DNA from: Streptomyces koelreuteriae
GTDB lineage: Bacteria; Actinomycetota; Actinomycetes; Streptomycetales; Streptomycetaceae
Assembly (NCBI RefSeq): GCF_018604545.1
Contig: NZ_CP075896.1
Span: 1,488,001 to 1,552,000 of the forward strand
DNA: 64,000 nt
Reading direction: 5' to 3'
Shown here: positions 33,801 through 41,402 of the stretch, one piece after another
How the letters are laid out: each line of letters opens with the position of its first letter
Numbering within the stretch: position 1 is the stretch's first letter
Notes under the pieces: model-generated
Seen by the model: the letters and a program-made list of their open reading frames with translations, nothing else
What the model was told of the DNA's origin: nothing
Databases searched by the model: none
Position numbers and translations under genes: made by a program

Positions 33801-34235
33801 GTTGAGGATGTCCCGGGCCTTGTCGGCGTAGGCGCGCTCGCCGGTGAGGCACCACATCAGCGCGGTCTGGTAGGCGGCGGCCGAGTCGGCGACGGCCTGG
33901 TTCTGGAAGTTGGTGGGGCCCCGGCCCCAGGAGGTGATCTGGCCGGTGTTCTGCACGGCGTATGTCGCCTTCGAGCGCGCGTGGGCGGCGAAGGCGAGGT
34001 AGCCGTCGTAGACGGGCGATTCCTTGGCGGCGACCGCGGCCTTCATCCGGGCCAGGTCGTCGGCGCTGTGCAGGAGTCCGGGGTGGGTGAACGTCCGGGG
34101 GGCGGCGGCTGTGGCGGCCCGGGCGGTGCCGGGGGCGAGCAGGCCGCTCGCGCCGGACACCAGCAGCAGGGCGGCGGTACCGCCGAGGAAGCCCCGGCGG
34201 CTCGGTGCGATCGGTCTCAGGGGGCTGGTGCTCAT
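30888..34235 (-). CDS. Large multidomain secreted polysaccharide lyase
   Basis: 1115 residues, ATG overlapping the GH28-like stop (ATGA). A Tat signal (SRRGFLGGTAALLLV) is followed by an alginate-lyase-superfamily domain (about 45-395) with NGNWDLTSVQSILAIG and GQESGRDQGHEQLAVGLL, as in the neighbouring paralogue. Next come a fibronectin III domain (about 405-490), a LamG/DUF1349-like beta-sandwich (about 492-725), a second fibronectin III domain (about 732-825), a putative Ig-like domain (about 832-908, GLPDGLHLDRRTGLISGTPT) and a C-terminal LamG-like sandwich (about 915-1115). The non-catalytic part probably binds polysaccharide or spaces the enzyme on the substrate. The open frame reaches 35549, but that part is antisense-type shadow over the GH28 gene. 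Confidence 0.85.
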   Translation of the reverse strand: MSTSPLRPIAPSRRGFLGGTAALLLVSGASGLLAPGTARAATAAAPRTFTHPGLLHSADDLARMKAAVAAKESPVYDGYLAFAAHARSKATYAVQNTGQITSWGRGPTNFQNQAVADSAAAYQTALMWCLTGERAYADKARDILNAWSASLTAITGADGPLGAGLQVFKFVNAAELLRHSGYDGWAKEDIARCEESFLRVWYPAISGYMLYANGNWDLTSVQSILAIGVFCEEPTLFEDALRFAAAGAGNGSVPHRIVTDAGQGQESGRDQGHEQLAVGLLADAAQVAWNQGVDLYAFDDNRLLKNTEYAARYNLGGEVPFVPDLDRTGKYVKTSVSAVGRGTLPPIYEMAYAHYAGVRGLDTPYTKAAVFRGTGGARVVEGSNDDLPGWGTLTFAGTKAPAPSVPTAPAGVTAVGGDRSVTVAWLPSAWAESYTVLRASSPDGPYEKIATGLGEPTYTDRRARPGRTSYYTVAAVNSQGRSGRSAWASAVPGLPAPWSTRDIGDVRIPGAAVFDGERFVLEASGTADAHRLAHLPLRGDGTITARIVWPLSSQYSRIGVTVRAGLDADAAHAAMLIQGLPLHTWSGVWSVRAKAGAGIKGTGSTPVPPSQQQAITTGAAFPISSLGELPESATPLRAPYVEGAGDGYRLRMPYWVRVTRKGDRCTGAISPDGVRWTEVGSSDVEVGRTVHVGLTLTSCLGVAEDYAETGTGAFDNVSVVSRTGGEVWSVPRPARAAGDLRAVAGADAVELAWTDPDLSARYTVLRSTSAKGPFRTIATGIGPVGFGTRVRYADATGRPGTTYHYAVAKTNSSGRGPLSEAAKAAMPTPSAPRLTSPTTAFANKGVPFRHLLRAAHEPIRFTAKGLPDGLHLDRRTGLISGTPTRTGEFTVTAGAGNAAGDTTGTLTLTVGTPPPAPWSHGDLGDVILDDRAYGTLGVVAVQTPGSTAHEDGTFVVRGAGTDLTVNNQGMTGQFVRRPVSGDCEVTVRLVSRSGAGGDRVGLLMAKSLSPFDQAAGAIVTGGTSAQLMLRPTVAGKSTFTGNAAVTAPCLLRLRRTGTHFTASASTDGGATFTPLAEGDLPGFGDAPYYVGLVVCSRDPLARSTTEFDEVSITPL

Positions 34236-35752
34236 GACGCGGCGGCCGCCTCGGCGGTGGTGAGGAACTTGAGGTTCAGCACGTGCTCGTTGGCGTGCAT
34301 CGGGACGGTGTCGGTGGTGAGGTACCAGGTCGGCTTCTTCATCGAGTCGGCGATGACCGTGCCGTTGACGACGAGGTTCTCGAAGGTGACGTCCTTGATG
34401 GCGTGCTTGGCGTCGTAGCCGAGCAGCAGGCAGGTGGCGAGCGGCTTGCCCGTGTAGGAGAGGTCCTTGATGTGGACGTTCTGGATGCCGCGGCCGACCG
34501 AGGTGTTGTACTTCGTGTTGTACGCGATCCGCATGTGGATGAGCTGGCCCCAGCGGAAGTCCTCGACGCGGACGTTGTCGACCTTCACGTTCTTGATCAG
34601 GTTGCTGTCGCCGGGGTTGAGGGCGATACAGCCCTGGTAGCCCATCTGGGGCTCGCGGTGGTCGCAGATGTCGAGGTTCCTGAAGGTGAGGTTCTTCAGC
34701 ACCTCGGGGTTGTCGGTGTTGCCGTGCGTGCCGACGTTGATGGGGTGGGCGACGTCCGCCCAGAGGGTGGAGTTGCGGACGGTGATGTTGCTGGTGTCGC
34801 CGTAGTACTCCCAGCGGTGGGTGTATATGGCGATGCAGTCGTCGGAGTTGCGCATGAAGACGCCGTCGATGACGACGTTGCTGCTGCAGAAGACGTCGAT
34901 GCCGTCGCCCCAGCCCTTGGAGCTGAAGGAGCCGAGGCCCTTGATGGTGACGCCGGTGGCCTCGCCGAGCTGGACGGCGTAGCCGTTGGGGTTGAGGACG
35001 GTGACGGCGCCGATGGAGATGTTCCGCGAGTTCTCCACCAGGGCGCCGCCCGCCGCCGTCCCGGCGAGGACGCCACGGCCGGCGATCCCCGCGTGCTCGA
35101 CGTTCCGGAAGACGACGGTCGCCTTGAGGACGGCGCCGCCGTCGAGGTACACGGTCTTGCCGGAGGGGACGTTCAGATAGCCGTCGGCCGTGGTGTGGAC
35201 GCCGGGGCCGTAGTAAAGGACGTTGGGATCGTCCTGCTTCGGGACCTTCTTCTCCACCGCGCGGGCGAACAGATGCAGGACGTCGAAGATGTCGTCGTTG
35301 ATCTGCACGACGACATTGCGCGGCCGGTCGAGGGTGAACCGCAGGGTGTCGCCGCCCACTTCGGGCTTGATGCCGTAGGAGTCCGGTCTGACCCGGACCT
35401 TGGTGGTGCCGCCCTTGAGATAGGTGACCTCGACCTCGACGGAGCCCTGGAAGTCGAAGTACGCCAGCGACGAGTTGTAGATCTTGCTCGACCCCGTGGT
35501 CGGGTTGATCTCGCCGAGCTGGGGGCGCCAGATGTCCAGCGTCTGCCACTCGCCGTCGGGCGCGGTACGGACCCGCACCCTGAAGCTGGTGTTGGTCGGC
35601 ATGGCGGCCGGACGGAGGTAGGTCACCAGCTTCGGCGCGGCGGCCGACGCGTCGGCGCGGGCGGCCGTGGCCGTGAGATCGGTGAGGCCCGCGGCGAGCA
35701 CGGTGGCACCGGCCGCCTGGAGGGCGCCGCGGCGGGACAGGGACGGGGTCAT
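34232..35752 (-). CDS. Secreted GH28-like right-handed beta-helix glycosidase
   Basis: 506 residues with a Tat signal (SRRGALQAAGATVLAAGLT) and AAGGAG 6 nt before the ATG. An N-terminal beta domain (about 45-130) is followed by a parallel beta-helix. GH28-like catalytic positions are visible: NSDDCIAIYTH (two Asp), NVGTHGN, and HMRIAYN near the RIK position. Polygalacturonases and related enzymes hydrolyse alpha-linked uronic acids or rhamnose-GalA bonds. The exact substrate is uncertain and a GH49/GH110-like specificity cannot be excluded. It is the third enzyme gene in the operon downstream of the sugar transporter, so its products are likely imported by that transporter. Confidence 0.8.
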   Translation of the reverse strand: MTPSLSRRGALQAAGATVLAAGLTDLTATAARADASAAAPKLVTYLRPAAMPTNTSFRVRVRTAPDGEWQTLDIWRPQLGEINPTTGSSKIYNSSLAYFDFQGSVEVEVTYLKGGTTKVRVRPDSYGIKPEVGGDTLRFTLDRPRNVVVQINDDIFDVLHLFARAVEKKVPKQDDPNVLYYGPGVHTTADGYLNVPSGKTVYLDGGAVLKATVVFRNVEHAGIAGRGVLAGTAAGGALVENSRNISIGAVTVLNPNGYAVQLGEATGVTIKGLGSFSSKGWGDGIDVFCSSNVVIDGVFMRNSDDCIAIYTHRWEYYGDTSNITVRNSTLWADVAHPINVGTHGNTDNPEVLKNLTFRNLDICDHREPQMGYQGCIALNPGDSNLIKNVKVDNVRVEDFRWGQLIHMRIAYNTKYNTSVGRGIQNVHIKDLSYTGKPLATCLLLGYDAKHAIKDVTFENLVVNGTVIADSMKKPTWYLTTDTVPMHANEHVLNLKFLTTAEAAAAS

Positions 35753-35793
35753 GGTGAGCTCCTTGCGGATACGAAGGCGGGAGACGGCCGAGG

Positions 35794-36657
35794 TCACTTC
35801 AGGCCGGTGGTGGACATGCCGGCGACGAAGCCGCGCTGGGCGATCAGGAAGATCAGCAGGATCGGCACGACGTACATCACGGAGGCCGCGGCCTGGAGGT
35901 TGGCCACGGGTGTTCCGGCCGAGGTGACGTAGGTGGACATCACGGCGACGGCCAGGGTCGACCTGTCGGTGGAGAGCAGCAGTTGCGGGGCGATGTAGTC
36001 GCCCCAGGACCAGGTGAAGGCGATGACGAAGCTCGCGGAGAGCACCGGCCAGGACTGGGGCAGGAAGATCCGCCAGAAGATGGTGCCGTAGCCGCAGCCG
36101 TCGACGATCGCGGCCTCCTCCAGCTCGCGGGGCAGCCCGGCGAAGAACTGCCGGAAGAGGAAGACGAGATAGGGGGCGGCGGCCAGTCCCCAGAACACCC
36201 ACGGCCAGTACGTGTCGACCATGCCGAGCTTGGCGAAGATCAGATACGTCGGCAGCAGGGTGATCATCTGGGGCAGCATCATCGAGCCGATGAGGATGCC
36301 GAACAGCGTCTTCTTGCCGGGGGCGTCCAGGCGGGCGAAGCCGAAGCCGACCCAGGCGGAGCTGAGCGTGACGAGCGTGGCGTAGATCAGGGCGATGATC
36401 AGGGAGTTGCGGGCGTAGCCGAGGAAGTCGATCAGATTGAAGGCGTCGGCGAAGTTGTGCCACTGGACCTGGGTGGGCAGCCAGTGCACGGGCGAGGCGG
36501 CCAGCTCCGCCGGGGTCTTCAGGCCGGACAGGATCAGCCAGCCGAAGGGGCCGATGAACAGGCCGGTGAGGGCGACGAGGACCGTGTAGAGGACGAGACG
36601 GTTGACGCGCACCCGCACCCGGGGCGCGGCGTTCGGGGGCAGACTGGTGGCGGTCAC
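35794..36657 (-). CDS. Carbohydrate ABC transporter permease, MalG-type
   Basis: 287 residues, GTG overlapping the previous stop, GGAGG 7 nt upstream. It has six membrane helices and the cytoplasmic EAA loop (EEAAIVDGCGYGTIFWRIFL), which docks the ATPase. Together with the 36654 gene it forms the membrane channel of a CUT1 sugar importer. No ATPase gene is present; Streptomyces CUT1 systems commonly share MsiK. The operon context (binding protein, two permeases, GH28-like enzyme, lyases) suggests uptake of oligogalacturonides or related pectin fragments. Confidence 0.92.
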   Translation of the reverse strand: MTATSLPPNAAPRVRVRVNRLVLYTVLVALTGLFIGPFGWLILSGLKTPAELAASPVHWLPTQVQWHNFADAFNLIDFLGYARNSLIIALIYATLVTLSSAWVGFGFARLDAPGKKTLFGILIGSMMLPQMITLLPTYLIFAKLGMVDTYWPWVFWGLAAAPYLVFLFRQFFAGLPRELEEAAIVDGCGYGTIFWRIFLPQSWPVLSASFVIAFTWSWGDYIAPQLLLSTDRSTLAVAVMSTYVTSAGTPVANLQAAASVMYVVPILLIFLIAQRGFVAGMSTTGLK

Positions 36658-37649
36658 TTCTTCGCCTCCGGGTCGACGTTGTAGAACACGACTCCGGACG
36701 TGAACTTGAAGATGAGTCCGGTCACGATGAGGATCAGGACGAAGAGCACCCACAGCAGTGCGGAGGCGTAGCCGTAGCGGCCGAGCGCGAAGTACTGCGA
36801 GAACACATGCATCATGTAGAGGTAGTTGGACTGCGGCAGCGCGGTGACGCCGGCGGTCGTGCCGTCCGGGGAGAGCAGCAGCGGCATGATGGTCTGCACC
36901 GAGGCGATCACGCCGGTGACCGTCTGGAAGAGCAGGACCGGCGACAGCAGCGGCACGGTGATGCTGCGGAAGGTCCGCCAGGCGCTCGCCCCGTCGATAC
37001 GGGCGGCCTCGTGCAGTTCGCGGGGCACGTCCTGGAGCCCCGCCAGCGAGATGATCATGACGTTCCCGGCGGCCCACAGCACGCTCATCAGCAGCACGTA
37101 GCGGGCGTAGGGGTCGGCGAGCCAGCCGAGCGCGTCGAAGCCGAAGAGGGTGATGACGCCGTTGGCGGCACCGGAGTTCTGGTCGAAGAGCGCCTTGAAG
37201 GTGAGGCCTACGCCGACCGGGGGCACCACGGCCGGGAGATAGAGCAGGGTGCGGAACAGTCCGCGTGCCTTGATGGGCCGGTTGACCTGGACCGCGAGCC
37301 CGAGCCCGGCGATGATCGACAGCGGCACCGAGGTGAGGGCGAACAGGCCCGTGCGACCGAGGGAGTTCCAGGTCTGCGGGTCGGAGAACAGCTCGGTGTA
37401 GTTTCCGAGGCCGACATAGCTCCAGTGCGGCGAGATGCCGTCGTAGGTGGTGAAGCTCAGCCACAGCGCGTACGCCATGGGTACGACGGTGAGCAGCAGG
37501 AAGCCGATGATCCAGGGCGAGGTGAACAGGTAGAAGGCGCGATGCCTGCGCGCGGTCATGGAGATCCGGGGCCGCTGGGGCGGCGCGGTGCGGCCGGTGC
37601 TCTCGACCGGGCCGGTCCGCCCGGTGGCGGGTATCTGGTCGACCGTCAT
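36654..37649 (-). CDS. Carbohydrate ABC transporter permease, MalF-type
   Basis: 331 residues. A Pro/Arg-rich cytoplasmic N-terminus (about 1-35) precedes six membrane helices and the EAA loop HEAARIDGASAWRTFRSITV. It is the partner of the MalG-type permease, whose start overlaps its stop by 4 bp. Its own ATG overlaps the stop of the binding-protein gene. Start-stop overlaps across all three genes show a single translationally coupled operon. Confidence 0.92.
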   Translation of the reverse strand: MTVDQIPATGRTGPVESTGRTAPPQRPRISMTARRHRAFYLFTSPWIIGFLLLTVVPMAYALWLSFTTYDGISPHWSYVGLGNYTELFSDPQTWNSLGRTGLFALTSVPLSIIAGLGLAVQVNRPIKARGLFRTLLYLPAVVPPVGVGLTFKALFDQNSGAANGVITLFGFDALGWLADPYARYVLLMSVLWAAGNVMIISLAGLQDVPRELHEAARIDGASAWRTFRSITVPLLSPVLLFQTVTGVIASVQTIMPLLLSPDGTTAGVTALPQSNYLYMMHVFSQYFALGRYGYASALLWVLFVLILIVTGLIFKFTSGVVFYNVDPEAKK

Positions 37650-38995
37650 CCCACCTGCTCCTTACCGCGCTTCAGCTGCTCGTTCATGACCGAGTTCAGG
37701 CGGCCGGCCAGGGCGTCGACGGACAGGTGGCCGTTCATCGCGGCCGGGGCCTCCTGGTTGAACAGGGCGTAGAGGGAGTCCGCCGTGGCGTAGGGGGTGT
37801 AGGCGATCACCGAGAAGTGCTTCAGCTCGGCGTTCTGCACCTTGAGCACCCGCTTCTGGTAGTCCTCCTGGGCCGGCATCAGCGGGCGCAGGGACTTCAG
37901 GGTGGGGATGCCCCAGCCGCCGGCGGCGCGGGCCTTGGCGGGTCCCTCGCCGAAGAACCATTCGAAGACCCGCCAGGCGGCGTCCTTGTTCCTCGCCTTC
38001 CTCGGCATCCACAGGCCGGTGCCCGCCTGGCAGGGGCTGACCCGCCGGCCGCCCTCGAACACCGGGGCCGGTGCGAGCCGGGCGTGCGGCGCCAGCTTCT
38101 TGTCGGAGTTGATCAGGCCGCCGAGCCAGTAGCCGGAGTTGGACATGGCCATGCGGTTCGCCTGGAAGGTGGGCCCGTCCCAGGTGTTGGGGTCGGGCTG
38201 GACGATGCTGGGGCCGACCCTGGCCCTGCCGTACTCGATGTACCAGTTCAGCGCCTTGCGGGCCTCGGGGGTGGTGAAGTCGACGCGGGAGAAGTCGTCG
38301 GTGAAGAGGCTGCCTCCGGCCGCCACGGTGAGACTCGCCAGCAGATTGGGCGTGAGCACGCCGTTGTAACTGCCGCCGAAGACGGTCGTCTGGCCGTTCT
38401 CGCGCCGCGTCAGTCGCCCGGCGGTCTCCAGCCACTCCTCGAAGGTGACCGGCTCGGTCTCCGGCGGGTGCGCCTCGCCGGCTCGGTCGAAGAGCGCGGT
38501 GTTGTACCAGTACATCGAATCCTGGGAGAAGTCCTTCGCCATGCCGTAGCGGGGGCCCTTGCCCTGGGTGCGGCCGTCGAAGCGCCACAGGTCGTTGACC
38601 GGGTCCAGGTCGTCGGCCTTGAGGACGTCGCTCCCGGCGAAGTACGGGTCCAGGTCCTCCATGACATCCCGCGCCGCGAAGTAGGGCGCGTCCGTGGCGC
38701 CGACCCCGCGCACCAGGTCGGGCGGGGCACCGTTGGTCATCATCCCGATGAGCTTGGTGATGTCGTACCGCACCGTGACGATCTTGACGCCGAGGTCCTT
38801 CCGGGCCTGCCTGACCAGCTCCGGGGGGAAGTCGTCGGGCTTGGCCATCACCGTGACGGTCTCACCGCCGCCGCCGACGCCACTGGAGACCTGCATCGCG
38901 CAGCCGCTCAGCGTCGCCGCGCCGGTCGCGGCGCCCGCTGCCGAGAGGGCGAGGAATCGGCGGCGGCTCAGGGAAGCACCAGCACGAGGGTGCAT
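37646..38995 (-). CDS. Extracellular sugar-binding lipoprotein of the ABC importer
   Basis: 449 residues. A combined Tat and lipoprotein signal (SRRRFLALSAAGAATGAATL, then SGC) means it is exported folded and then lipidated. The mature part is a cluster-B type solute-binding protein: DLVRGVGATDAPYFAARDVM, FSQDSMYWYNTALFD and VTFEEWLETAGRLT are typical. It presents oligosaccharide to the two downstream permeases. ATG 38995 is chosen because AAGGAGGTG lies 8 nt upstream; the open frame to 39130 adds sequence without features. Two AACCGGTT sites and two other palindromes lie upstream. Confidence 0.9.
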   Translation of the reverse strand: MHPRAGASLSRRRFLALSAAGAATGAATLSGCAMQVSSGVGGGGETVTVMAKPDDFPPELVRQARKDLGVKIVTVRYDITKLIGMMTNGAPPDLVRGVGATDAPYFAARDVMEDLDPYFAGSDVLKADDLDPVNDLWRFDGRTQGKGPRYGMAKDFSQDSMYWYNTALFDRAGEAHPPETEPVTFEEWLETAGRLTRRENGQTTVFGGSYNGVLTPNLLASLTVAAGGSLFTDDFSRVDFTTPEARKALNWYIEYGRARVGPSIVQPDPNTWDGPTFQANRMAMSNSGYWLGGLINSDKKLAPHARLAPAPVFEGGRRVSPCQAGTGLWMPRKARNKDAAWRVFEWFFGEGPAKARAAGGWGIPTLKSLRPLMPAQEDYQKRVLKVQNAELKHFSVIAYTPYATADSLYALFNQEAPAAMNGHLSVDALAGRLNSVMNEQLKRGKEQVG

Positions 38996-39031
38996 GAACG
39001 CACCACCTCCTTGCGGTTCCGGCGCGCTTGG

Positions 39032-39041
39032 CAACCGGTTG
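39032..39041. promoter_or_regulatory. AACCGGTT operator-like palindrome upstream of the binding-protein gene
   Basis: CAACCGGTTG, a perfect 10-bp palindrome 37 bp upstream of the ATG at 38995. The core is the same as in the operator in front of the LacI gene at 16895. Confidence 0.6.
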
Positions 39042-39079
39042 TTGTGCGTGGGGCAGAGCTTCTTCCGGTCGGCAGGGCG

Positions 39080-39108
39080 CGTCAAGGGCCTTGACGAATT
39101 TTCGAAAA
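39080..39108. promoter_or_regulatory. Two adjacent palindromes in the transporter promoter region
   Basis: CGTCAAGG-G-CCTTGACG (39080-39096), symmetric and carrying a TTGACG -35-like hexamer on each strand, is followed directly by TTTTCGAAAA (39099-39108). On the plus strand TTGACG is 17 bp from TGTAAC (39114-39119). On the minus strand the matching -10 is weak (GAAGCT). This looks like a promoter region with a bound regulator. Confidence 0.45.
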
Positions 39109-39244
39109 GACTGTGTAACCTCGGCGTCATCAGCGCGAGGGCGGGTCAGACCTGCTTTCGGTCGGCATGATCAAGCCATCGGAGCGTGCGCCCAGCGTCG
39201 TGACCAGGGGATGTCCGCGAGGTCGAGCCGGCAACAGATTTGGG

Positions 39245-39252
39245 AACCGGTT
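39245..39252. promoter_or_regulatory. Second AACCGGTT operator-like site
   Basis: GGGAACCGGTTGTC, with the same 8-bp core and the same left flank (GGGAACCGGTTG) as the operator at 16818-16828. It lies 213 bp from the site at 39032; two sites could be bridged by a tetrameric LacI-type protein. Confidence 0.5.
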
Positions 39253-39520
39253 GTCTAACGGGCCGTCTGGGCGTCGAGGCGTCGGCGGCGGTGCGCACAG
39301 ACCCCGCCGACCCTCACCGAAACCGCAGTAATCGATTTCCACGGCCAGGTCTCACAGCGAGCCGCACAGTCGGCCCACCTCCCCGACCAGATCCCCCCGA
39401 CCACACCCACCCCACTCCCCCACCCCACCGACCTCACCCTCTCCGGTCGCGCCACGACCTGCTCTCATCAAGGGCGTTGCACCGAACCGGCGTCCCCCGC
39501 AGCGATCACCGCCCCGCCGA

Positions 39521-39550
39521 TTGACCGCCGCTTCCCGGCGGATCTACGGT
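39521..39550 (+). promoter_or_regulatory. Sigma-70-type promoter of the 2-hydroxyacid dehydrogenase gene
   Basis: TTGACC (39521-39526), 18 bp, TACGGT (39545-39550). The operator-like site at 39552 covers the expected transcription start. Confidence 0.65.
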
Positions 39551-39551
39551 A

Positions 39552-39563
39552 GAAGGCGCTTTC
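39552..39563. promoter_or_regulatory. LacI-type operator-like site over the dehydrogenase transcription start
   Basis: GAAGGCGCTTTC, beginning 2 nt after the -10 box. The same geometry (-10 box, 2 nt, operator-like site ending GCGCTTTCTG) is seen upstream of the LacI gene at 49751, so the two promoters probably share a repressor. Confidence 0.6.
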
Positions 39564-39604
39564 TGAAACAGTTTCCGTTCTCCGTCCTCTGCTCCAGGAG
39601 AGTC

Positions 39605-40618
39605 ATGCCCAGCCCTCAGCTGCCGCGGACCGTGTTCGCGATGGACCCGGTGCACCTCCCGCTGCTCTTCCCTCCGCCGCTGATGGAGCGACTGAGGCGT
39701 ACGGCCGATATCGACCCCGGGCTGGTGGTGCGGGACTTCGCCGATCCGGCCGCGGCCGGTGTCCTGGCGTCCGCCGAGGTGCTGATCACCGGCTGGGGCT
39801 GTCCGCACCTGGACGCCGGTGTCCTCTCGGCGGTGCCGAAGCTCGACACCGTGCTGCACGCGGCCGGCTCCGTGCGCTCCCTGGTGGGCGAGGCCCTGTG
39901 GGAACGCGGGGTCACCGTCTCCAGCGCGGTGACGGGCAACGCCCTGCCCGTCGCGGAGTACACGCTCGCGATGATCCTGCTGGTGGGCAAGGACGCCTTC
40001 GACCATCGCGAGCACTTCCGCAGCACCCATGCCTATCCGGGCCCCGGCGAGACCGCCGCGACCGGCAACCTCGGCCGCCGTGTCGGGGTCATCGGCGCGT
40101 CCCGGGTGGGGCGCCGGCTGCTGGAGCTGCTGCGGCCGTTCGACCTCACCGTCCTGCTGCACGACCCGTATGTGAGCCCGGCCGAGGCCGCCGCGCTCGG
40201 GGCCGAGTCGCTGTCGCTGGAGGAGCTGCTCGGACGCAGTGACATCGTCAGCCTGCACGCCCCCGACATCCCCGAGACCCACCACATGCTCGACCGCGAC
40301 CGGCTCGCCCTGGTGCGGGACGGGGGCGTGCTCATCAACACCGCCCGCGGTGCGCTGGTCGACCACGAGGCACTCACCGGCGAGCTGGTCTCGGGCCGGC
40401 TCAGCGCGGTCCTCGACGTCACCGACCCGGAGCCGCTGCCCGCCGGATCCCCGCTGTACCGGCTGCCCAACGTGTTCCTCACCCCGCACATCGCGGGCTC
40501 GCTCGGCAACGAACTGGAGCGGCTGGGCCGCATCGTGGTCGAGGAACTGGAGCGCCTGGCGGCGGGGGCGCCGCCGGTGCACCAGGTACGGCACGCGGAT
40601 CTGGCGCGGGTGGCGTGA
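39605..40618 (+). CDS. D-isomer-specific 2-hydroxyacid dehydrogenase family protein
   Basis: 337 residues, AGGAG 4 nt before the ATG. The Rossmann motif is GVIGASRVGRRLLELLRPF. The catalytic Arg lies in LINTARGALVD, the Glu in DVTDPEPLPAGSP and the His in LTPHIAGSLGNE. It should reduce or oxidise a 2-keto/2-hydroxy acid with NAD(P) in the cytoplasm. Its divergent position to a sugar importer and its operator suggest a role in catabolism of sugar acids released from pectin, for example a 2-keto acid intermediate; this is inference. Glyoxylate/hydroxypyruvate reductases are the nearest well-known relatives. Confidence 0.88.
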   Translation: MPSPQLPRTVFAMDPVHLPLLFPPPLMERLRRTADIDPGLVVRDFADPAAAGVLASAEVLITGWGCPHLDAGVLSAVPKLDTVLHAAGSVRSLVGEALWERGVTVSSAVTGNALPVAEYTLAMILLVGKDAFDHREHFRSTHAYPGPGETAATGNLGRRVGVIGASRVGRRLLELLRPFDLTVLLHDPYVSPAEAAALGAESLSLEELLGRSDIVSLHAPDIPETHHMLDRDRLALVRDGGVLINTARGALVDHEALTGELVSGRLSAVLDVTDPEPLPAGSPLYRLPNVFLTPHIAGSLGNELERLGRIVVEELERLAAGAPPVHQVRHADLARVA

Positions 40619-40640
40619 CGCCGTGACGGGTGGGCGGTAC

Positions 40641-40771
40641 GGACTCACGACGGGCCCGGGTTCACGGCGGCCCGGACTCACGGCATGCCAGGGTCCGGGC
40701 ACACTGCTCGTGACGAACGGGCGGCCCGGACTCACGACGGGCACGGGCTCACGGCGGCCCGGACTCATGGC
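40641..40771. repeat. Imperfect direct repeat, two 44-bp copies
   Basis: Copies at 40641-40684 and 40728-40771 differ at three positions, with an 87-bp period. Each starts GGACTCACGACGGGC and ends GGCCCGGACTCA plus three or four bases. They lie in the 226-bp gap between two convergent genes. I see no gene or clear terminator in the gap. Confidence 0.6.
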
Positions 40772-40844
40772 GGGCCCCGGCCCGCTGCTCGGGCGGGCGA
40801 CCAGGCCAGGGAGAAGGGTCTCGACGCCGGCCGGCCAAGCCGCC

Positions 40845-41402
40845 TCAGTCCGGGGACGGCCTGGTCACTCCCAGGTCCTCACGCATGGCGGTGCGCATCC
40901 TGGACAGGTCCTGCCAGCCCTTCCTGATCGCATCCCGCACGCCCTCGATGTCGTCGCCTTCGCGTGTGGTGCCCCGGGTCAGGCGGGCCAGGACGCCGTA
41001 GACGGCATTGAGGTCGCTGTCGACCCGCTTCACCTCCGTCAGCACGACGTCCGGCACGATCATCTGGGCCTCGGCGTGCCGGCGACGGTAGTCCACGCGG
41101 GCCGCCTCGACCACGGCCAGCGACTCCTGCGGGTCGTACCCGATGCGCAGGACGTGGGAGTGGTCGTTGAGGGTCGCCAGATAGTGGCGGGCGGCGGCGT
41201 TGAACTCCGTGTACGCCGCTGTGCGGGCCTCCCGGCCCGACTCCGCGAGCTGGGCGGCGATCTCGGCGCGGCGCGTCCCTTCGAGCCGTTCCCACTCCTC
41301 GCGGCGGGACACGTCCCCGCGGCGCTGGGTCAGCCACGCCGACCCCAGCGTGCCGCCCACGCCCACAACTGCCGCCAGCAGGCCCGCCGCAGCCGAGTCC
41401 AT
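40845..41402 (-). CDS. Small membrane protein with one N-terminal helix and coiled-coil tail
   Basis: 185 residues. ATG 41402 has GGAGG 4 nt upstream; the frame from 41441 lacks a site. One transmembrane helix (about 4-24, AAGLLAAVVGVGGTLGSAWL) is followed by a long charged, helical cytoplasmic part (RRGDVSRREEWERLEGTRRA, EIAAQLAESGREARTAAYTE) that is likely a coiled coil. Such proteins are common and uncharacterised in Streptomyces. It sits between the two carbohydrate operons but I see no link to sugar use. Confidence 0.78.
   Translation of the reverse strand: MDSAAAGLLAAVVGVGGTLGSAWLTQRRGDVSRREEWERLEGTRRAEIAAQLAESGREARTAAYTEFNAAARHYLATLNDHSHVLRIGYDPQESLAVVEAARVDYRRRHAEAQMIVPDVVLTEVKRVDSDLNAVYGVLARLTRGTTREGDDIEGVRDAIRKGWQDLSRMRTAMREDLGVTRPSPD

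Larger units (their letters stand above)
38996..39604. other. Large divergent regulatory region between sugar transporter and dehydrogenase
   Basis: 609 bp without a credible gene. From left to right it holds an AACCGGTT operator-like site (39032), two adjacent palindromes (39080-39096 and 39099-39108), a second AACCGGTT site (39245), a Pro/Thr-poor filler region of CA/CC-rich sequence (about 39350-39480) in which I see nothing, and the promoter and operator of the dehydrogenase gene (39521-39563). The small open frames in it look non-coding. Confidence 0.6.

Noticed and set aside
31824..34418. 864-codon plus-strand frame opposite the large lyase
   Set aside because: Gly/Val/Arg-rich repetitive translation with no recognisable fold; shadow frame.
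30888..35549. Very long frame suggesting a 1553-residue lyase
   Set aside because: The N-terminal 438 codons are Arg/His-rich shadow over the GH28-like gene; a Tat signal and ATG at 34235 mark the true start.
40619..40844. Repeat region considered as a CRISPR array
   Set aside because: Only two copies of a 44-bp unit, with no regular unique spacers and no cas genes.
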